Shown: positions 28,678 through 37,957 of the stretch, in pieces | Position numbering within the stretch: the stretch's first letter is position 1 | Layout: every line of letters starts with the position of its first letter | Made by a program: the position numbers and the translations under genes | The notes under the pieces: generated by a model | What the model was told of the DNA's origin: nothing | What the model saw: only the letters and a program-made list of their open reading frames with translations | The model's database searches: none | Assembly (NCBI GenBank): GCA_025356435.1 | Contig: JANXSY010000073.1 | Span: 1-64,000, forward strand | Length of the DNA stretch: 64,000 bases | DNA from: Isosphaeraceae bacterium | GTDB taxonomy: Bacteria > Planctomycetota > Planctomycetia > Isosphaerales > Isosphaeraceae | Direction: 5' to 3'

Positions 28678-29673
28678 ATGTCCAAGATGACGATCGCGAC
28701 AACAGGACTTTTGGGAACAAACTCCGTAGCGAGTTCCCACAATTCGACCGAATACTCGATTGCGGCCGTCTCGAAATTGACGGGGATGAGCTGTCACGCC
28801 CTCCGCGTTTGGGAACGGCGATATGGCTATCCCGCCCCGCACCGGACCGGGTCGAATCAGCGGCGCTACACCTCAGAAGAAGTGCGAGTGCTCGAGCGGC
28901 TTGCCGACCTCGTTCGCTCCGGCCGTTCGATAGGCGAGCTGATCGCCGAACTCAAGGCCGGTCGGCTCGACCTGAAAATCTTGACAGAGTCGGAGCCCCG
29001 AGATGCAGCCCACCCCGACGCGACGGCGTTAGTGGACTACCTGCTTGCGGGCGACCTGGTCTCCGTCGACTCGATCTTTAACCGCCTCGACGTCGAGCTC
29101 TCCCGCCAGGATGTGCTCGCCCGTGTCTTCGAGCCGGCGATGATCGAGATCGGTGAGCGCTGGTTTCAGGGGAAAGCGGCCGTCTTCCAGGAGCACTTCG
29201 CGACCGGCGTGCTACTCCGACGGCTCGGCCGGATGCTCCAAGATAGCCGCGCAGAAAACACCCAGCCCGCCTATCGTGCGATCGTGGCGTCGGTCCAGGG
29301 CGACCGCCACGAGGGCGGAACCCTCATTCTGAGCACGATGCTCGAACTCTCGGGCTGGAGGGCGATCTCGCTCGGGGTCGACCTTCCCGTCTCCGAGCTT
29401 CGCAAGGCAGTCGAGGCCTGGCGTCCCGACGCCGTCGGGGTCTCGTTCGTCCTGTCGAGGAACGTCAACAAGCGATTCGAGGAACTGGCGACGATCCGCG
29501 GCACTCCGATCTTTATCGGCGGGCGGAGCCTGATGAACCACCAGGCGCTCGCCCGACGGCACGGCCTCTGCCCGCTCACGGGGCCGCTGATGACGGCGTT
29601 GCCCTTGTGGCTCGATGAGTTTCACCGCTGGCAGTCGGGCCGAGCGTCCGAGGATCGTCCCTCATCCGTCTAA
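28678..29673 (+). CDS. MerR-family transcriptional regulator with B12-binding domain (CarH/LitR-like)
   Basis: MerR HTH SIAAVSKLTGMSCHALRVWERRYGYPAPHRTGSNQRRY; W-FQGKAAVFQ-EH (W-x9-EH); cobalamin motif GDRHEGG; Rossmann-like B12 fold. Confidence 0.88.
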   Translation: MSKMTIATTGLLGTNSVASSHNSTEYSIAAVSKLTGMSCHALRVWERRYGYPAPHRTGSNQRRYTSEEVRVLERLADLVRSGRSIGELIAELKAGRLDLKILTESEPRDAAHPDATALVDYLLAGDLVSVDSIFNRLDVELSRQDVLARVFEPAMIEIGERWFQGKAAVFQEHFATGVLLRRLGRMLQDSRAENTQPAYRAIVASVQGDRHEGGTLILSTMLELSGWRAISLGVDLPVSELRKAVEAWRPDAVGVSFVLSRNVNKRFEELATIRGTPIFIGGRSLMNHQALARRHGLCPLTGPLMTALPLWLDEFHRWQSGRASEDRPSSV

Positions 29674-29693
29674 ATCGGCCCGCATTCGAAATG

Positions 29694-29737
29694 CCGAAAC
29701 GGCCTCTCCCATCGCTGGGCGAGGCCGTTCGGTTTTT
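29694..29737 (+). terminator. Rho-independent terminator after the MerR/B12 gene
   Basis: ccgaaacggcctc-tcccatcgctgggc-gaggccgttcgg-tttttc, about 20 nt after the stop codon. Confidence 0.8.
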
Positions 29738-29790
29738 CGGCCGAGCCGTCAGGACGTATCCCAAGGGCCCAGCCATGCGAGTTATTTCGA

Positions 29791-30297
29791 TCAGCTCTGG
29801 GGAGCGGCCTTCGCCGGAGCGGCGGGGGCAGCCTGGGGGGCCGGGGACACCTTGGCCGGAGCCTGGGGGGCGGGAGCGATCTTGGCCGGAGCCTGGGGAG
29901 CCGGGGACACCTTGCTCGGGGCCATGGCAACCGGGGTCACCTTGGCCGGAGCCTGGGGGGCCGGGGACACTTTGGCCGGAGCCTGGGGTGCGGGAGCGAT
30001 CTTGGCCGGAGCCTGGGGAGCCGGGGACACCTTGGCCGGAGCCTGGGGTGCGGGAGCGATCTTGGCCGGAGCCTGGGGTGCGGGAGCGATCTTGGCCGGA
30101 GCCTGGGGAGCCGGGGACACCTTGCTCGGGGCCATGGCAACCGGGGACACCTTGGAAGGTGCCTGGGCGGCCGGGGTCACTTTGCTCGGGGCCACGGCAA
30201 CCGGGGTCACCTTGCTGGGGGCCTGCGGGCTGGACATGGCCTTGTGGTGGCCCATGCCCATGCCGCTAAGGGCGAGAAGTAGAACCGCGCTGGTCAT
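29791..30297 (-). CDS. Secreted Pro/Ala/Lys decapeptide-repeat protein
   Basis: MTSAVLLLALSGMGMG signal-like start with AAGGA 8 nt upstream of ATG; about 13 tandem APxKxxPxxx units encoded by about 30-nt DNA repeats. Confidence 0.72.
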   Translation of the reverse strand: MTSAVLLLALSGMGMGHHKAMSSPQAPSKVTPVAVAPSKVTPAAQAPSKVSPVAMAPSKVSPAPQAPAKIAPAPQAPAKIAPAPQAPAKVSPAPQAPAKIAPAPQAPAKVSPAPQAPAKVTPVAMAPSKVSPAPQAPAKIAPAPQAPAKVSPAPQAAPAAPAKAAPQS

Positions 30298-30849
30298 CGC
30301 GATGATCCTTGGTTTGGTGGGTAGTCTAGACGGGCGACGTCTCGATCGAGTGAAATATCAATCCCTGTAGGCTTGGCACGGTTCATGCGGAACAACGCTC
30401 CGAGAATCACGCCAACACGACTGTCCCTGTCGAGGGCCATCGCACGCGGGCCAAGAACCCGCGACGACAACCACATCCCCAACCCGCTTCAGGGGAACTC
30501 GACAACGTCGGCCTCGGGACGGTAGCGGAAGCCCCTCCGGTCGGTCATCATGGCCAACCAAGGTGCTCCACCCCAGGGGTGGCCACGATAAACATCGGCA
30601 TCCGCCATCTCCGCGTTGACCCTGTTTGAGAAATTTGAGGGGATGACGCCTTGGCGGACTCTAGGGACTCTGACGTATCGCAGTAGACTAGGCAAGAAGT
30701 CGCCTCATTTTGACAACGACCGCCCCCCTTCCCATGCCGAACCATTGAGGGTGACACGGACGTTCGATACCCTGGCGAGTCTGGGCGGAGTGGCCATCAG
30801 GGATCGAGAAGCGGCGGCAAGCGTACACAACCGGTTCTCGGGAGGCAGT

Positions 30850-32403
30850 ATGCGTATTGGCAACAGGCTTGTCGGCGTAGTCGCCGGGGCGATCATCGCG
30901 GCCATCTCCGCGATCTCGACCCCCAGCGTAGGGGCCGCCGAGCAAGTGCAGCCGGTCCCGCTAGGGGGCTCGCTCACGGGACAGAAAGGCGATAAATATT
31001 TCGGCGTCTATGTCCCTACCCGTTTCGGGGGCATCCTCACGATCAAGGCGACCGAAGGCAAGGTCGCGGAGATCAAAGGTCCCAACGGCAAGGAACGCAA
31101 GAACGGCGAAGAGGTCGGTAACGACCAGCACGGCTGGTACACCTTCAAGGTCGTCGAGCCCGCGAAGGAAAAGTCCTATAATGTCGAGACCACCTTCGTC
31201 CAGAACGGCCTGAGCACGCGCCAGCCCTGGAATTTCTACTACTGGCCGACCAAGTCCGACGCAATCCACGAGCCCTGGGCCGGCGGCAATGCCCGCGTCG
31301 ATACCGTCCGGCCGATGGGCGACGACATCCAGGTCGTCCCCTATGGTAGTTACATCGCCCCTGGTCAGGATATTGTCCGCGCCGGGCCGAACGGCCTCCT
31401 CGAAACCTCGGTCGCACCCGGCGACGATTCGACCTGGTTCCCCAACCTCTATGACGACCTGACCTGGATCGGCAAAGACGGCACCGTCTACTCGACGCCG
31501 TCTCCTATGCTCAAATACGATCAGATCTTCCGGTCGTCGGCTCGGAACTGGGAGGCGGCGAACAGCCAGAACCAGGACATCCAGCGCTGGCCCGGCCACT
31601 GCCTCGGTGGTGCCGTCGCCTCAATCCTGATGAATGAGCCGAACCCCGCGCCGGGATCGGGCATGACCAAGGACGAGCTGAAGGCGTTGTGGGCCGAACT
31701 CGGCGAGAATCATTACAACCACCGGATCGGTGACTACGCCACCGACATTCCCGCCGGACCCCCACATCCCGGGAGTGATCCCTGCGACCGCTCGGTCTCA
31801 CGGTTTCACGCCGTTCTCGAACAGCACATCCGCGGACAGCGCCAGAACCTGCTTGGCAACCTCCGGGGCTTCCCCCCGCGTGGCACCATGAATGAGGTCT
31901 GGAACCACGGGATCGGCAAATTTAACGCAACCTACCACGCCGTCCCCGGCAAGGGTGAACGGTCGATCCTCCTCCAGGTCGAGTTGTACGCCAACTCCGG
32001 CTCGTCCCTCAACGGAGACGATGACAAGCCGCGGATCTGCAAGTACGAGTACATCCTCGTCTACGGCCTCGACGGCAAGGTGGATGAGACGAATCCCGCC
32101 CTCACCGACTGGATCTCAGTCGGCGGCGAGGCGATGTTCGCTCCCCTCAACCTACTTGAAGTCGTCGAGAGCAAGTGGCAGGGCCATAACCCCTATATGA
32201 CCGAGGCCAACGTCCGCTCAATCGACCTCGCCAACGGCGGTAGCGGCCGGATGCTCGCCTCCGCTGCCCCAGCCTTCCGCCCGGTTGGTAGCTACGAAGC
32301 GGGCCGGGGGCCGATGTTCGCTAACGGTGGACCCGCCCGCGAAGGCAACACTCCCTCTGGTCCCGGTCGTGGATTCTTCGGAATGTTCCGTCGAAGCCGC
32401 TGA
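30850..32403 (+). CDS. Secreted protein with putative thiol-protease/transglutaminase-like centre
   Basis: MRIGNRLVGVVAGAIIAAISAISTPSVGAAEQ signal; NSQNQDIQRWPGHCLGGAVASILMNEP; later conserved-looking WNHGIGKFNATYHAV and LLQVELYAN. Confidence 0.6.
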   Translation: MRIGNRLVGVVAGAIIAAISAISTPSVGAAEQVQPVPLGGSLTGQKGDKYFGVYVPTRFGGILTIKATEGKVAEIKGPNGKERKNGEEVGNDQHGWYTFKVVEPAKEKSYNVETTFVQNGLSTRQPWNFYYWPTKSDAIHEPWAGGNARVDTVRPMGDDIQVVPYGSYIAPGQDIVRAGPNGLLETSVAPGDDSTWFPNLYDDLTWIGKDGTVYSTPSPMLKYDQIFRSSARNWEAANSQNQDIQRWPGHCLGGAVASILMNEPNPAPGSGMTKDELKALWAELGENHYNHRIGDYATDIPAGPPHPGSDPCDRSVSRFHAVLEQHIRGQRQNLLGNLRGFPPRGTMNEVWNHGIGKFNATYHAVPGKGERSILLQVELYANSGSSLNGDDDKPRICKYEYILVYGLDGKVDETNPALTDWISVGGEAMFAPLNLLEVVESKWQGHNPYMTEANVRSIDLANGGSGRMLASAAPAFRPVGSYEAGRGPMFANGGPAREGNTPSGPGRGFFGMFRRSR

Positions 32404-32434
32404 CCTCCCCGCCGCTCGCCGCCTCTCCCGCCAT

Positions 32435-32485
32435 CAACCCCGCGTCGCGCCCCCTTCCGGGCACCGACGCGGGGTTGTTCATTTC
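32435..32485 (+). terminator. Hairpin terminator
   Basis: caaccccgcgtcg ... cgacgcggggttg (13-bp perfect arms) followed by ttcatttc. Confidence 0.68.
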
Positions 32486-32667
32486 GAAACCCCATATCAC
32501 CCTGCTTCGCCAAACGGCCCCAACCCCGATTTCCGGATTTTCGTCACGCACGTTCAAGTTTACCGGCGAGCCTTCCGATTCCTCTATCTAGGCGGAAGAC
32601 TCGACCCGGTTTATCCAGGTCGGTTATCCCTCCAGAACCTCCAATTATCAAACCCGGCTCGCTCTCG

Positions 32668-33114
32668 ATGCGACCCCAGGGGGCCAGAGCCATGACGACG
32701 ACACGAGAACTTCCCGCCCGATTACGGACGACGAGTGATGTCGTCCGCCCGATGATGCCGATTTTAATTCAGGTGCCGACTTTGACGCCCTCGACCCGGG
32801 GGGCGAGTCGACCCCGGACGCGGCGACGTCGCCTCCGCAAGGAGGTGCGGTTTGCTGGCCTGACGATGATGAGCGTGATGCCGGTCGGTTTCCTCCTCAT
32901 GATTCTTGGAGGGGCACGACCTGAGGCGCGTCCGACGAGGTCGGTCGCCCCCCTCGCGGCAAACCACGAGGCCCGGAATTCCGAGCCGAGGGTCTCGCTC
33001 ACGTTCGAGCCGGTCAATCCTCACCCTCTCCAGCGAGCGTCCGTCCCGGTGATGTTTCCCGGCTATTTGTTGCCGGTCGACGGCCCTGAGGAATCGGCCC
33101 ATGCAGGAAATTGA
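32668..33114 (+). CDS. Small basic single-TM hypothetical protein
   Basis: RPRTRRRRLRKEVRFAGLTMMSVMPVGFLLMILGG single TM; 3' end overlaps the start of the next gene by 14 nt. Start may be 32692. Confidence 0.55.
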   Translation: MRPQGARAMTTTRELPARLRTTSDVVRPMMPILIQVPTLTPSTRGASRPRTRRRRLRKEVRFAGLTMMSVMPVGFLLMILGGARPEARPTRSVAPLAANHEARNSEPRVSLTFEPVNPHPLQRASVPVMFPGYLLPVDGPEESAHAGN

Positions 33115-33853
33115 CCAAGCTCTGGCCCGAGCCTATCCCAGGCGAGCAGCCCCGAATGAGGCGACGGCGGTACCGCCGCCGCCTCATTTCGTCGTCGAGC
33201 CCCATCGAGAGCCGGCCGACCTGGCGACGACCCTTGATTGGCCCGCCACGGTGATGACCCTCGAACGCGAGCACGGCGAGCGATTCCGCAAGCTGGCCGA
33301 CTCGCTGATCCAGATCCGCGACACGAAGGGGATCAAGGTCCTCCTCTTCACCAGTTGCCACCGCGCCGAGGGACGGACCACCCTCGTCCTGACGCTCGCT
33401 CGCGCCCTGGCGCGTCGCCCTGGCCGGACCCTCGTGATCGATGCGGACCTCACCGGCCCGATGCTCGCCCGCCAGCTCGGCCTGCGTCCCCGCGTCGGGC
33501 TCGACGACGTGATCGAAAACGGCAAGGCGCTGGCCGACGCGATCATCGAGTCGCCTGACGACCATCTCTCGGTCCTTCCCCTCCGCGCCCCAGTCGCCGG
33601 CCCTCGCGATTTTCTCTCCGGTGCCGCCTGGTCGTGCGCGATGGCAAGGCTCCGCCGTGATTATGACCTCATCCTGGTCGACGGTAGTCCCCTCTTCGCC
33701 GGCCTGAGCGCTGCCGTCTTGCACAGCTCAGTCGACGCCGCGATCCTCGTTCACCACCGGACCCTGACCGGTGAACGCGCATTGCTCCGAGCGCAGGAAG
33801 TGCTTGAAGCAGGCGGCATCCCATTGCTTGGATTGGCCGAGACGTTCGTCTGA
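33101..33853 (+). CDS. BY-kinase/CpsD-like P-loop ATPase with atypical Walker A
   Basis: FTSCHRAEGRTTLVLTLARAL (Walker A position), TLVIDADLTGPMLARQLGL (Walker A'), YDLILVDGSPLF (Walker B). Confidence 0.8.
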   Translation: MQEIDQALARAYPRRAAPNEATAVPPPPHFVVEPHREPADLATTLDWPATVMTLEREHGERFRKLADSLIQIRDTKGIKVLLFTSCHRAEGRTTLVLTLARALARRPGRTLVIDADLTGPMLARQLGLRPRVGLDDVIENGKALADAIIESPDDHLSVLPLRAPVAGPRDFLSGAAWSCAMARLRRDYDLILVDGSPLFAGLSAAVLHSSVDAAILVHHRTLTGERALLRAQEVLEAGGIPLLGLAETFV

Positions 33854-33887
33854 CCCGGATCGAACCGCGACCGAGGGAGTGGCCGCG

Positions 33888-34688
33888 TTGTACGAAGCCC
33901 ATTTCGGACTGAGCCCTCGCCCCTTCGGCGAGTCGTCGAGCCCTGACTCGTATGTCCCCCTCGCGAGTCACGAGGCCGCGTTGCGCCGTCTGCAGTTCGG
34001 CCTGGAGCACGGCCGGGGGCCGGGCCTGCTCTTCGGCGCGTCCGGTGCGGGCAAAACCCTCATCGCCCGCACACTCGCCCGCGACCTCGGCCAACGGGTC
34101 GTCCATCTCACGTTCCCCGCGATGCCCGCAGCCGACCTCCTCTGTTTCCTCGCCGACGAACTGGATGCCCCGCCGGGCGACCCCAGCCTGGCAGGCTCAG
34201 TCCGCCGCGTCCAGAAGTCGCTCGCGAAGGCGGCGAGGGAGGGACTTCGCCCGCTCCTTGTGGTCGACGAGGCCCACCTGATCGACGACACCGCGACATT
34301 CGAGGCGCTGCGTCTCCTGCTCAACTTCACGACCGAGGGGCAGCCCGACCTCTCGCTCTTGATCGTCGGCGGCCCGGAAGTCTTGCTCCAGATGCCCCCC
34401 GCCCTCTCCGACCGCCTGACCGCGCGGGCCTTGCTCGGCCCGCTCACTCGCGAAGAGTCATCGGCCTATGTCACTGGCCGACTCGCTGCCGCCGGAGCGA
34501 ACGAGCCGCTCTTCGATGCCCCGACGCTTACCGAACTCCACTTCGCGGCCGACGGCCTCCCGCGCCGGATCAACCGCCTCGCCGATCTCGCCCTGCTGAT
34601 CGCCTTTGCCGAGAGCCGACCCCGGCCCGACGCGAGGTCGGTCGAGATCGCCGTCCGGGAAGCCGCCTTCGAGCCGATCGGCGTTTGA
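33888..34688 (+). CDS. ExeA/GspA-like AAA ATPase
   Basis: YEAHFGLSPRPFGES start typical of ExeA-like ATPases; LLFGASGAGKTLIARTLARDL; RPLLVVDEAHLID. TTG start (GTG at 33879 possible). Confidence 0.82.
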   Translation: MYEAHFGLSPRPFGESSSPDSYVPLASHEAALRRLQFGLEHGRGPGLLFGASGAGKTLIARTLARDLGQRVVHLTFPAMPAADLLCFLADELDAPPGDPSLAGSVRRVQKSLAKAAREGLRPLLVVDEAHLIDDTATFEALRLLLNFTTEGQPDLSLLIVGGPEVLLQMPPALSDRLTARALLGPLTREESSAYVTGRLAAAGANEPLFDAPTLTELHFAADGLPRRINRLADLALLIAFAESRPRPDARSVEIAVREAAFEPIGV

Positions 34689-34706
34689 TGTGATCTGCGG
34701 TCGGGA

Positions 34707-37700
34707 TCAGAGACCCACCAGGCGGCGATACTCGGCGCGGGGGCGAAGGATCGATAGGTCGGGATCGTCACGCGCCTCGACAGCGGGGAATCCGGTCTCG
34801 ACGGCACGGCGGAGGAGGTCGACCGCTCGGTCTTCGTGACGCCGGGCGGGACGGGTCCGCGCGAGGATCGCCATCGCGCATGAGGCGTTGAAGAGACGAT
34901 TCGCGGTCGGTGCGCGGATGAGGATGTCAACATCCTCCACGGCGTCGGCCCGGCCGAGATGGGCGCGGAGCAAGGCTCGAAGCTGCACGGCGTCAAGGAA
35001 TTTGGGATCGCCGGCAATGGCCTGGTCCGCATGATCGAGGGCCGAGGCGCGGTCGGTCCGATAGCGGACGCGTGCCGATCCGTAATGGGCGAGGGCGAGC
35101 GAAGGGTCGAGAGCCAGTGCGGCCGAGAAGTCGGCCTCGGCCTCGCGTGGTTGGGCCTGAAGTCGGGCCATCCCTCGCGCGGCGAGAAGGCGGGCGTCGG
35201 CGGGTCGATCGGCGATCAGGCTGGCGTAGAGGGCCAGCGCGTCGGCGAGTCGGCCGAGCTTCGCGAGTGCCTCGGCGCGGCCAAGTCGGACGTTCACGTC
35301 GCTCGTGCCGAGTTCGATCGCCCGCGCGAGATCGCGCTCGGCCAGGTCGGCCTGACCCCGTTCGAGCCGCGCCAGGCCCCGACCGGCGAGGGCGTCAGTG
35401 AAGTTGGGGCTAAGCGCGACCGCCCGGTCGAACGAGTCGCACGCCTCGACCAATCGTCCCGACCGGGCCAGCGCGAGCCCTCGGTTCGCGAACGGCCAGG
35501 CGAACTGGGGCATCAAAACGGTGCAGACGTTGAAATCACCAACGGCGTCGGCATACCGCCCTTGATCGTAGTGGCAGATCCCGAGCGCGAACCAGGCCCA
35601 GAACCGCTTGGGGTCGAGCCCCACGGCGCGATTGAGACGCGGCTCGGCCTCGTCGTAACGGCCGAGGGCCAGTGAGGAGGTCGCGATCAAGTATTCGTCG
35701 CGGCACGAGATGGCCGGGGTGGCATCGCGTCGGGCGAGGTCACGCCTCATCAGGTCGGGACGGCCGAGCGCTCGATGATAGCGGGCGCGGTCGGCGAAGA
35801 GGGCGGGCGAAGGGGTCGGGTCGAATTGTTCGGCGCGGTCGAGCCATGTTACGGACCATTCGAGGGCACGCCTGCGGTCATCTTCATTCCCCTCCTTCTC
35901 GGCCAGCATCACGCGGGCCCGGGCTTCGAGAAGGATCAACTCGGCAAGGTCTTGGCGGAGTGAGGCCCGCTCATCAGGGGCAAGCGAGGCGACCCAGTAG
36001 CTCTGCTCCCAGTCACCGCGCCGGGCGATCTCGTAGCGGTCGATCGCCGCTTGGGCCTTGTCGACGCCTCGCCGAAGGTGGCCGGTGAGATCGGCCCCGC
36101 TCGCGGTATTGAGGAGAAACTGGCACTCCTGGAATGTCTCGTGGAAGCGCCGCAGGTTCAGCCTCGCGGAGACCTGGCGGAGGTGCCCCGCCTTGGTCCA
36201 CGCGATCGCACCGATCCCCAGCAGCATGACCGCAGCGACCGGGAGGATCGTCGACGCCGACGACGCCCGGGGATGGCGGCGGGACCACTTCTTCAGACCC
36301 TCTCGAAGGCTTGGCTCGCGGGTGAACTTCAGCGGCTGGTCGTCGAGGAAGCGCCGGAGTTCTTCGGCAAACTCGCCGGCCGAACGGTACCGGCGGTCAG
36401 GCTCAGGGTCGAGACATTTCGAGGCGATCGCGTCGAGGCTCCACGGGACATCGGGATTTGCCGCGCGAAGAGATGGGGCGGCGAGCTGGCGTTGCTTCGT
36501 CATCAAGGCGATGAGGTCGAGCAGCTTCATCCCCTCCGGAGGTGCGGCGAAGGCGGGGCGGCCGGCGATCATCTCGAAGAGGATCAGGCCGAGGGCGTAG
36601 ATGTCGGACCGTTCGTCGACCGCGTCGGGCGAGGTCTTGCCGTTTGGGTTGAAGGCGTCGAGGTGTTCGGGAGACATATAAGGCAGAGTGCCGCCCATCA
36701 TCGCTTTGACGCCGTCTTCGGGCTCAGCTCTGATCGCGTCGATCGCGAGGTTGAAGTCGAGCAGCATCGGCGTGCCGTCAGCGGCGATGAGAATATTGGC
36801 GGGCTTGAGGTCGCGATGCAGCAGGCCCCGCGAGTGGGCGTGCTCAAGCCCCTCGGCGAGTCGTGCCGCGATCCATGTTGACGCCCGTACATAGCTTGAT
36901 ACGCAGAGAAATTGCCTGGCAGGCTGCGACGGATTCGACTCGATTTCGTAGCTCGGTCCTACGGTCGCGATCGTTCGTGAGCGGGACCACCAGGGGATGC
37001 GCCCCAGGAGCGAGCGGTGCAAGGTCAGGCCGATGGTCGCGACTGTGCCGGGCACAATCGACTCAGGGCCGGGCGAAGTCCGACTCGTCGCGTGGAGTAG
37101 ACGCACCGACTTACCGGAGTTCACCGGCTGGCCGACGAGATCGAGCGCGTCGACCAGGCTTTTTCCTTGGGTCTGGTTCAGGACGCGGGCACCGGCGGCC
37201 TCAAGCAACTGGGCGAGGTTTGCCCCGCCGAAGTAGGGCATGCAGATGAGACGGAGGCCCGTCGTGGGGTCGTCGTGGACAGAGTGGATCGGCACAATGT
37301 GGGTGTGCTGAAACCGCGCGAGGATCTTCGGCTCGTCCCCCTCGGCCTTTGAGACTTTCAAGGCGACTGGGCGGTTTCCGAGCACGACTTCATGGGCGAG
37401 ATAGACCCGAGCGAACGCCCCCCGTCCCAGCTCGTTGACGAGACGAAATCCGCCGATCCCCTCGCCGAGCTTGGGGAAGACGACCGGTCGATTGATCCTC
37501 TCGGTCGCAGCGGTGTCGAGGTCAGTGTGTGCGCCCCGTCGAGGCGCGGCGGTCGCGTCAACGTCCAGATCGAAATCCGCGCTGGCGGCCTCGGCCGGTG
37601 AGGTCACCCGGGCGACGGTCTCACATGCGCCGGCTGGCGGCGACATCGCGCCGACGATCCAGCCAACGCTCTCGCCGCACAACGGGCGGGCGACGGTTTC

Positions 37701-37784
37701 GGACGACGGGGACGGGTTCCACTCGTTGCAGAACGGATCGCTCGTCACCTCGTCGAATGGATCAATCATGCCGTCGACACCCAT
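34707..37784 (-). CDS. Serine/threonine protein kinase with C-terminal TPR repeats
   Basis: FRLVNELGRGAFARVYLAHE, VALKVS, LLHRDLKPANILIAADGTPMLLDFNLA, SDIYALGLILFEMIAGRPAF, TM segment, then TPRs (FWAWFALGICHYDQGRYADAVGDFN). Confidence 0.93.
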   Translation of the reverse strand: MGVDGMIDPFDEVTSDPFCNEWNPSPSSETVARPLCGESVGWIVGAMSPPAGACETVARVTSPAEAASADFDLDVDATAAPRRGAHTDLDTAATERINRPVVFPKLGEGIGGFRLVNELGRGAFARVYLAHEVVLGNRPVALKVSKAEGDEPKILARFQHTHIVPIHSVHDDPTTGLRLICMPYFGGANLAQLLEAAGARVLNQTQGKSLVDALDLVGQPVNSGKSVRLLHATSRTSPGPESIVPGTVATIGLTLHRSLLGRIPWWSRSRTIATVGPSYEIESNPSQPARQFLCVSSYVRASTWIAARLAEGLEHAHSRGLLHRDLKPANILIAADGTPMLLDFNLAIDAIRAEPEDGVKAMMGGTLPYMSPEHLDAFNPNGKTSPDAVDERSDIYALGLILFEMIAGRPAFAAPPEGMKLLDLIALMTKQRQLAAPSLRAANPDVPWSLDAIASKCLDPEPDRRYRSAGEFAEELRRFLDDQPLKFTREPSLREGLKKWSRRHPRASSASTILPVAAVMLLGIGAIAWTKAGHLRQVSARLNLRRFHETFQECQFLLNTASGADLTGHLRRGVDKAQAAIDRYEIARRGDWEQSYWVASLAPDERASLRQDLAELILLEARARVMLAEKEGNEDDRRRALEWSVTWLDRAEQFDPTPSPALFADRARYHRALGRPDLMRRDLARRDATPAISCRDEYLIATSSLALGRYDEAEPRLNRAVGLDPKRFWAWFALGICHYDQGRYADAVGDFNVCTVLMPQFAWPFANRGLALARSGRLVEACDSFDRAVALSPNFTDALAGRGLARLERGQADLAERDLARAIELGTSDVNVRLGRAEALAKLGRLADALALYASLIADRPADARLLAARGMARLQAQPREAEADFSAALALDPSLALAHYGSARVRYRTDRASALDHADQAIAGDPKFLDAVQLRALLRAHLGRADAVEDVDILIRAPTANRLFNASCAMAILARTRPARRHEDRAVDLLRRAVETGFPAVEARDDPDLSILRPRAEYRRLVGL

Positions 37785-37957
37785 CGTCGTCTCCTCCATC
37801 CGGCCCGTCGATCCTCGTTGCTCGCACCGAATGTCTATAGGCCACGCCGCGATGGATGTCCGCACAAGAATCGAGATTTGCCGGTCGGGTAATCGTGTCC
37901 TAGGATTCAAAGGCCTTATCGGCCCGCCGTCGTATCCGGTCTCAGGGGGAGACTTTC

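Noticed and set aside
29800-30240. Possible CRISPR array
   Set aside because: 30-nt periodic repeats are contiguous, in frame, without unique spacers, and encode protein.
29615-30370. Plus-strand ORF rich in GAWGAGDTLAG repeats
   Set aside because: Antisense to the minus-strand APxK repeat gene, which has a signal peptide and RBS; the plus-strand ORF is best explained as a by-product of the 30-nt DNA repeat.
32668-34688. Full exopolysaccharide/PEP-CTERM cluster
   Set aside because: No Wza, chain-length, exosortase, polymerase or glycosyltransferase genes found within reach; only the ATPase pair is present.
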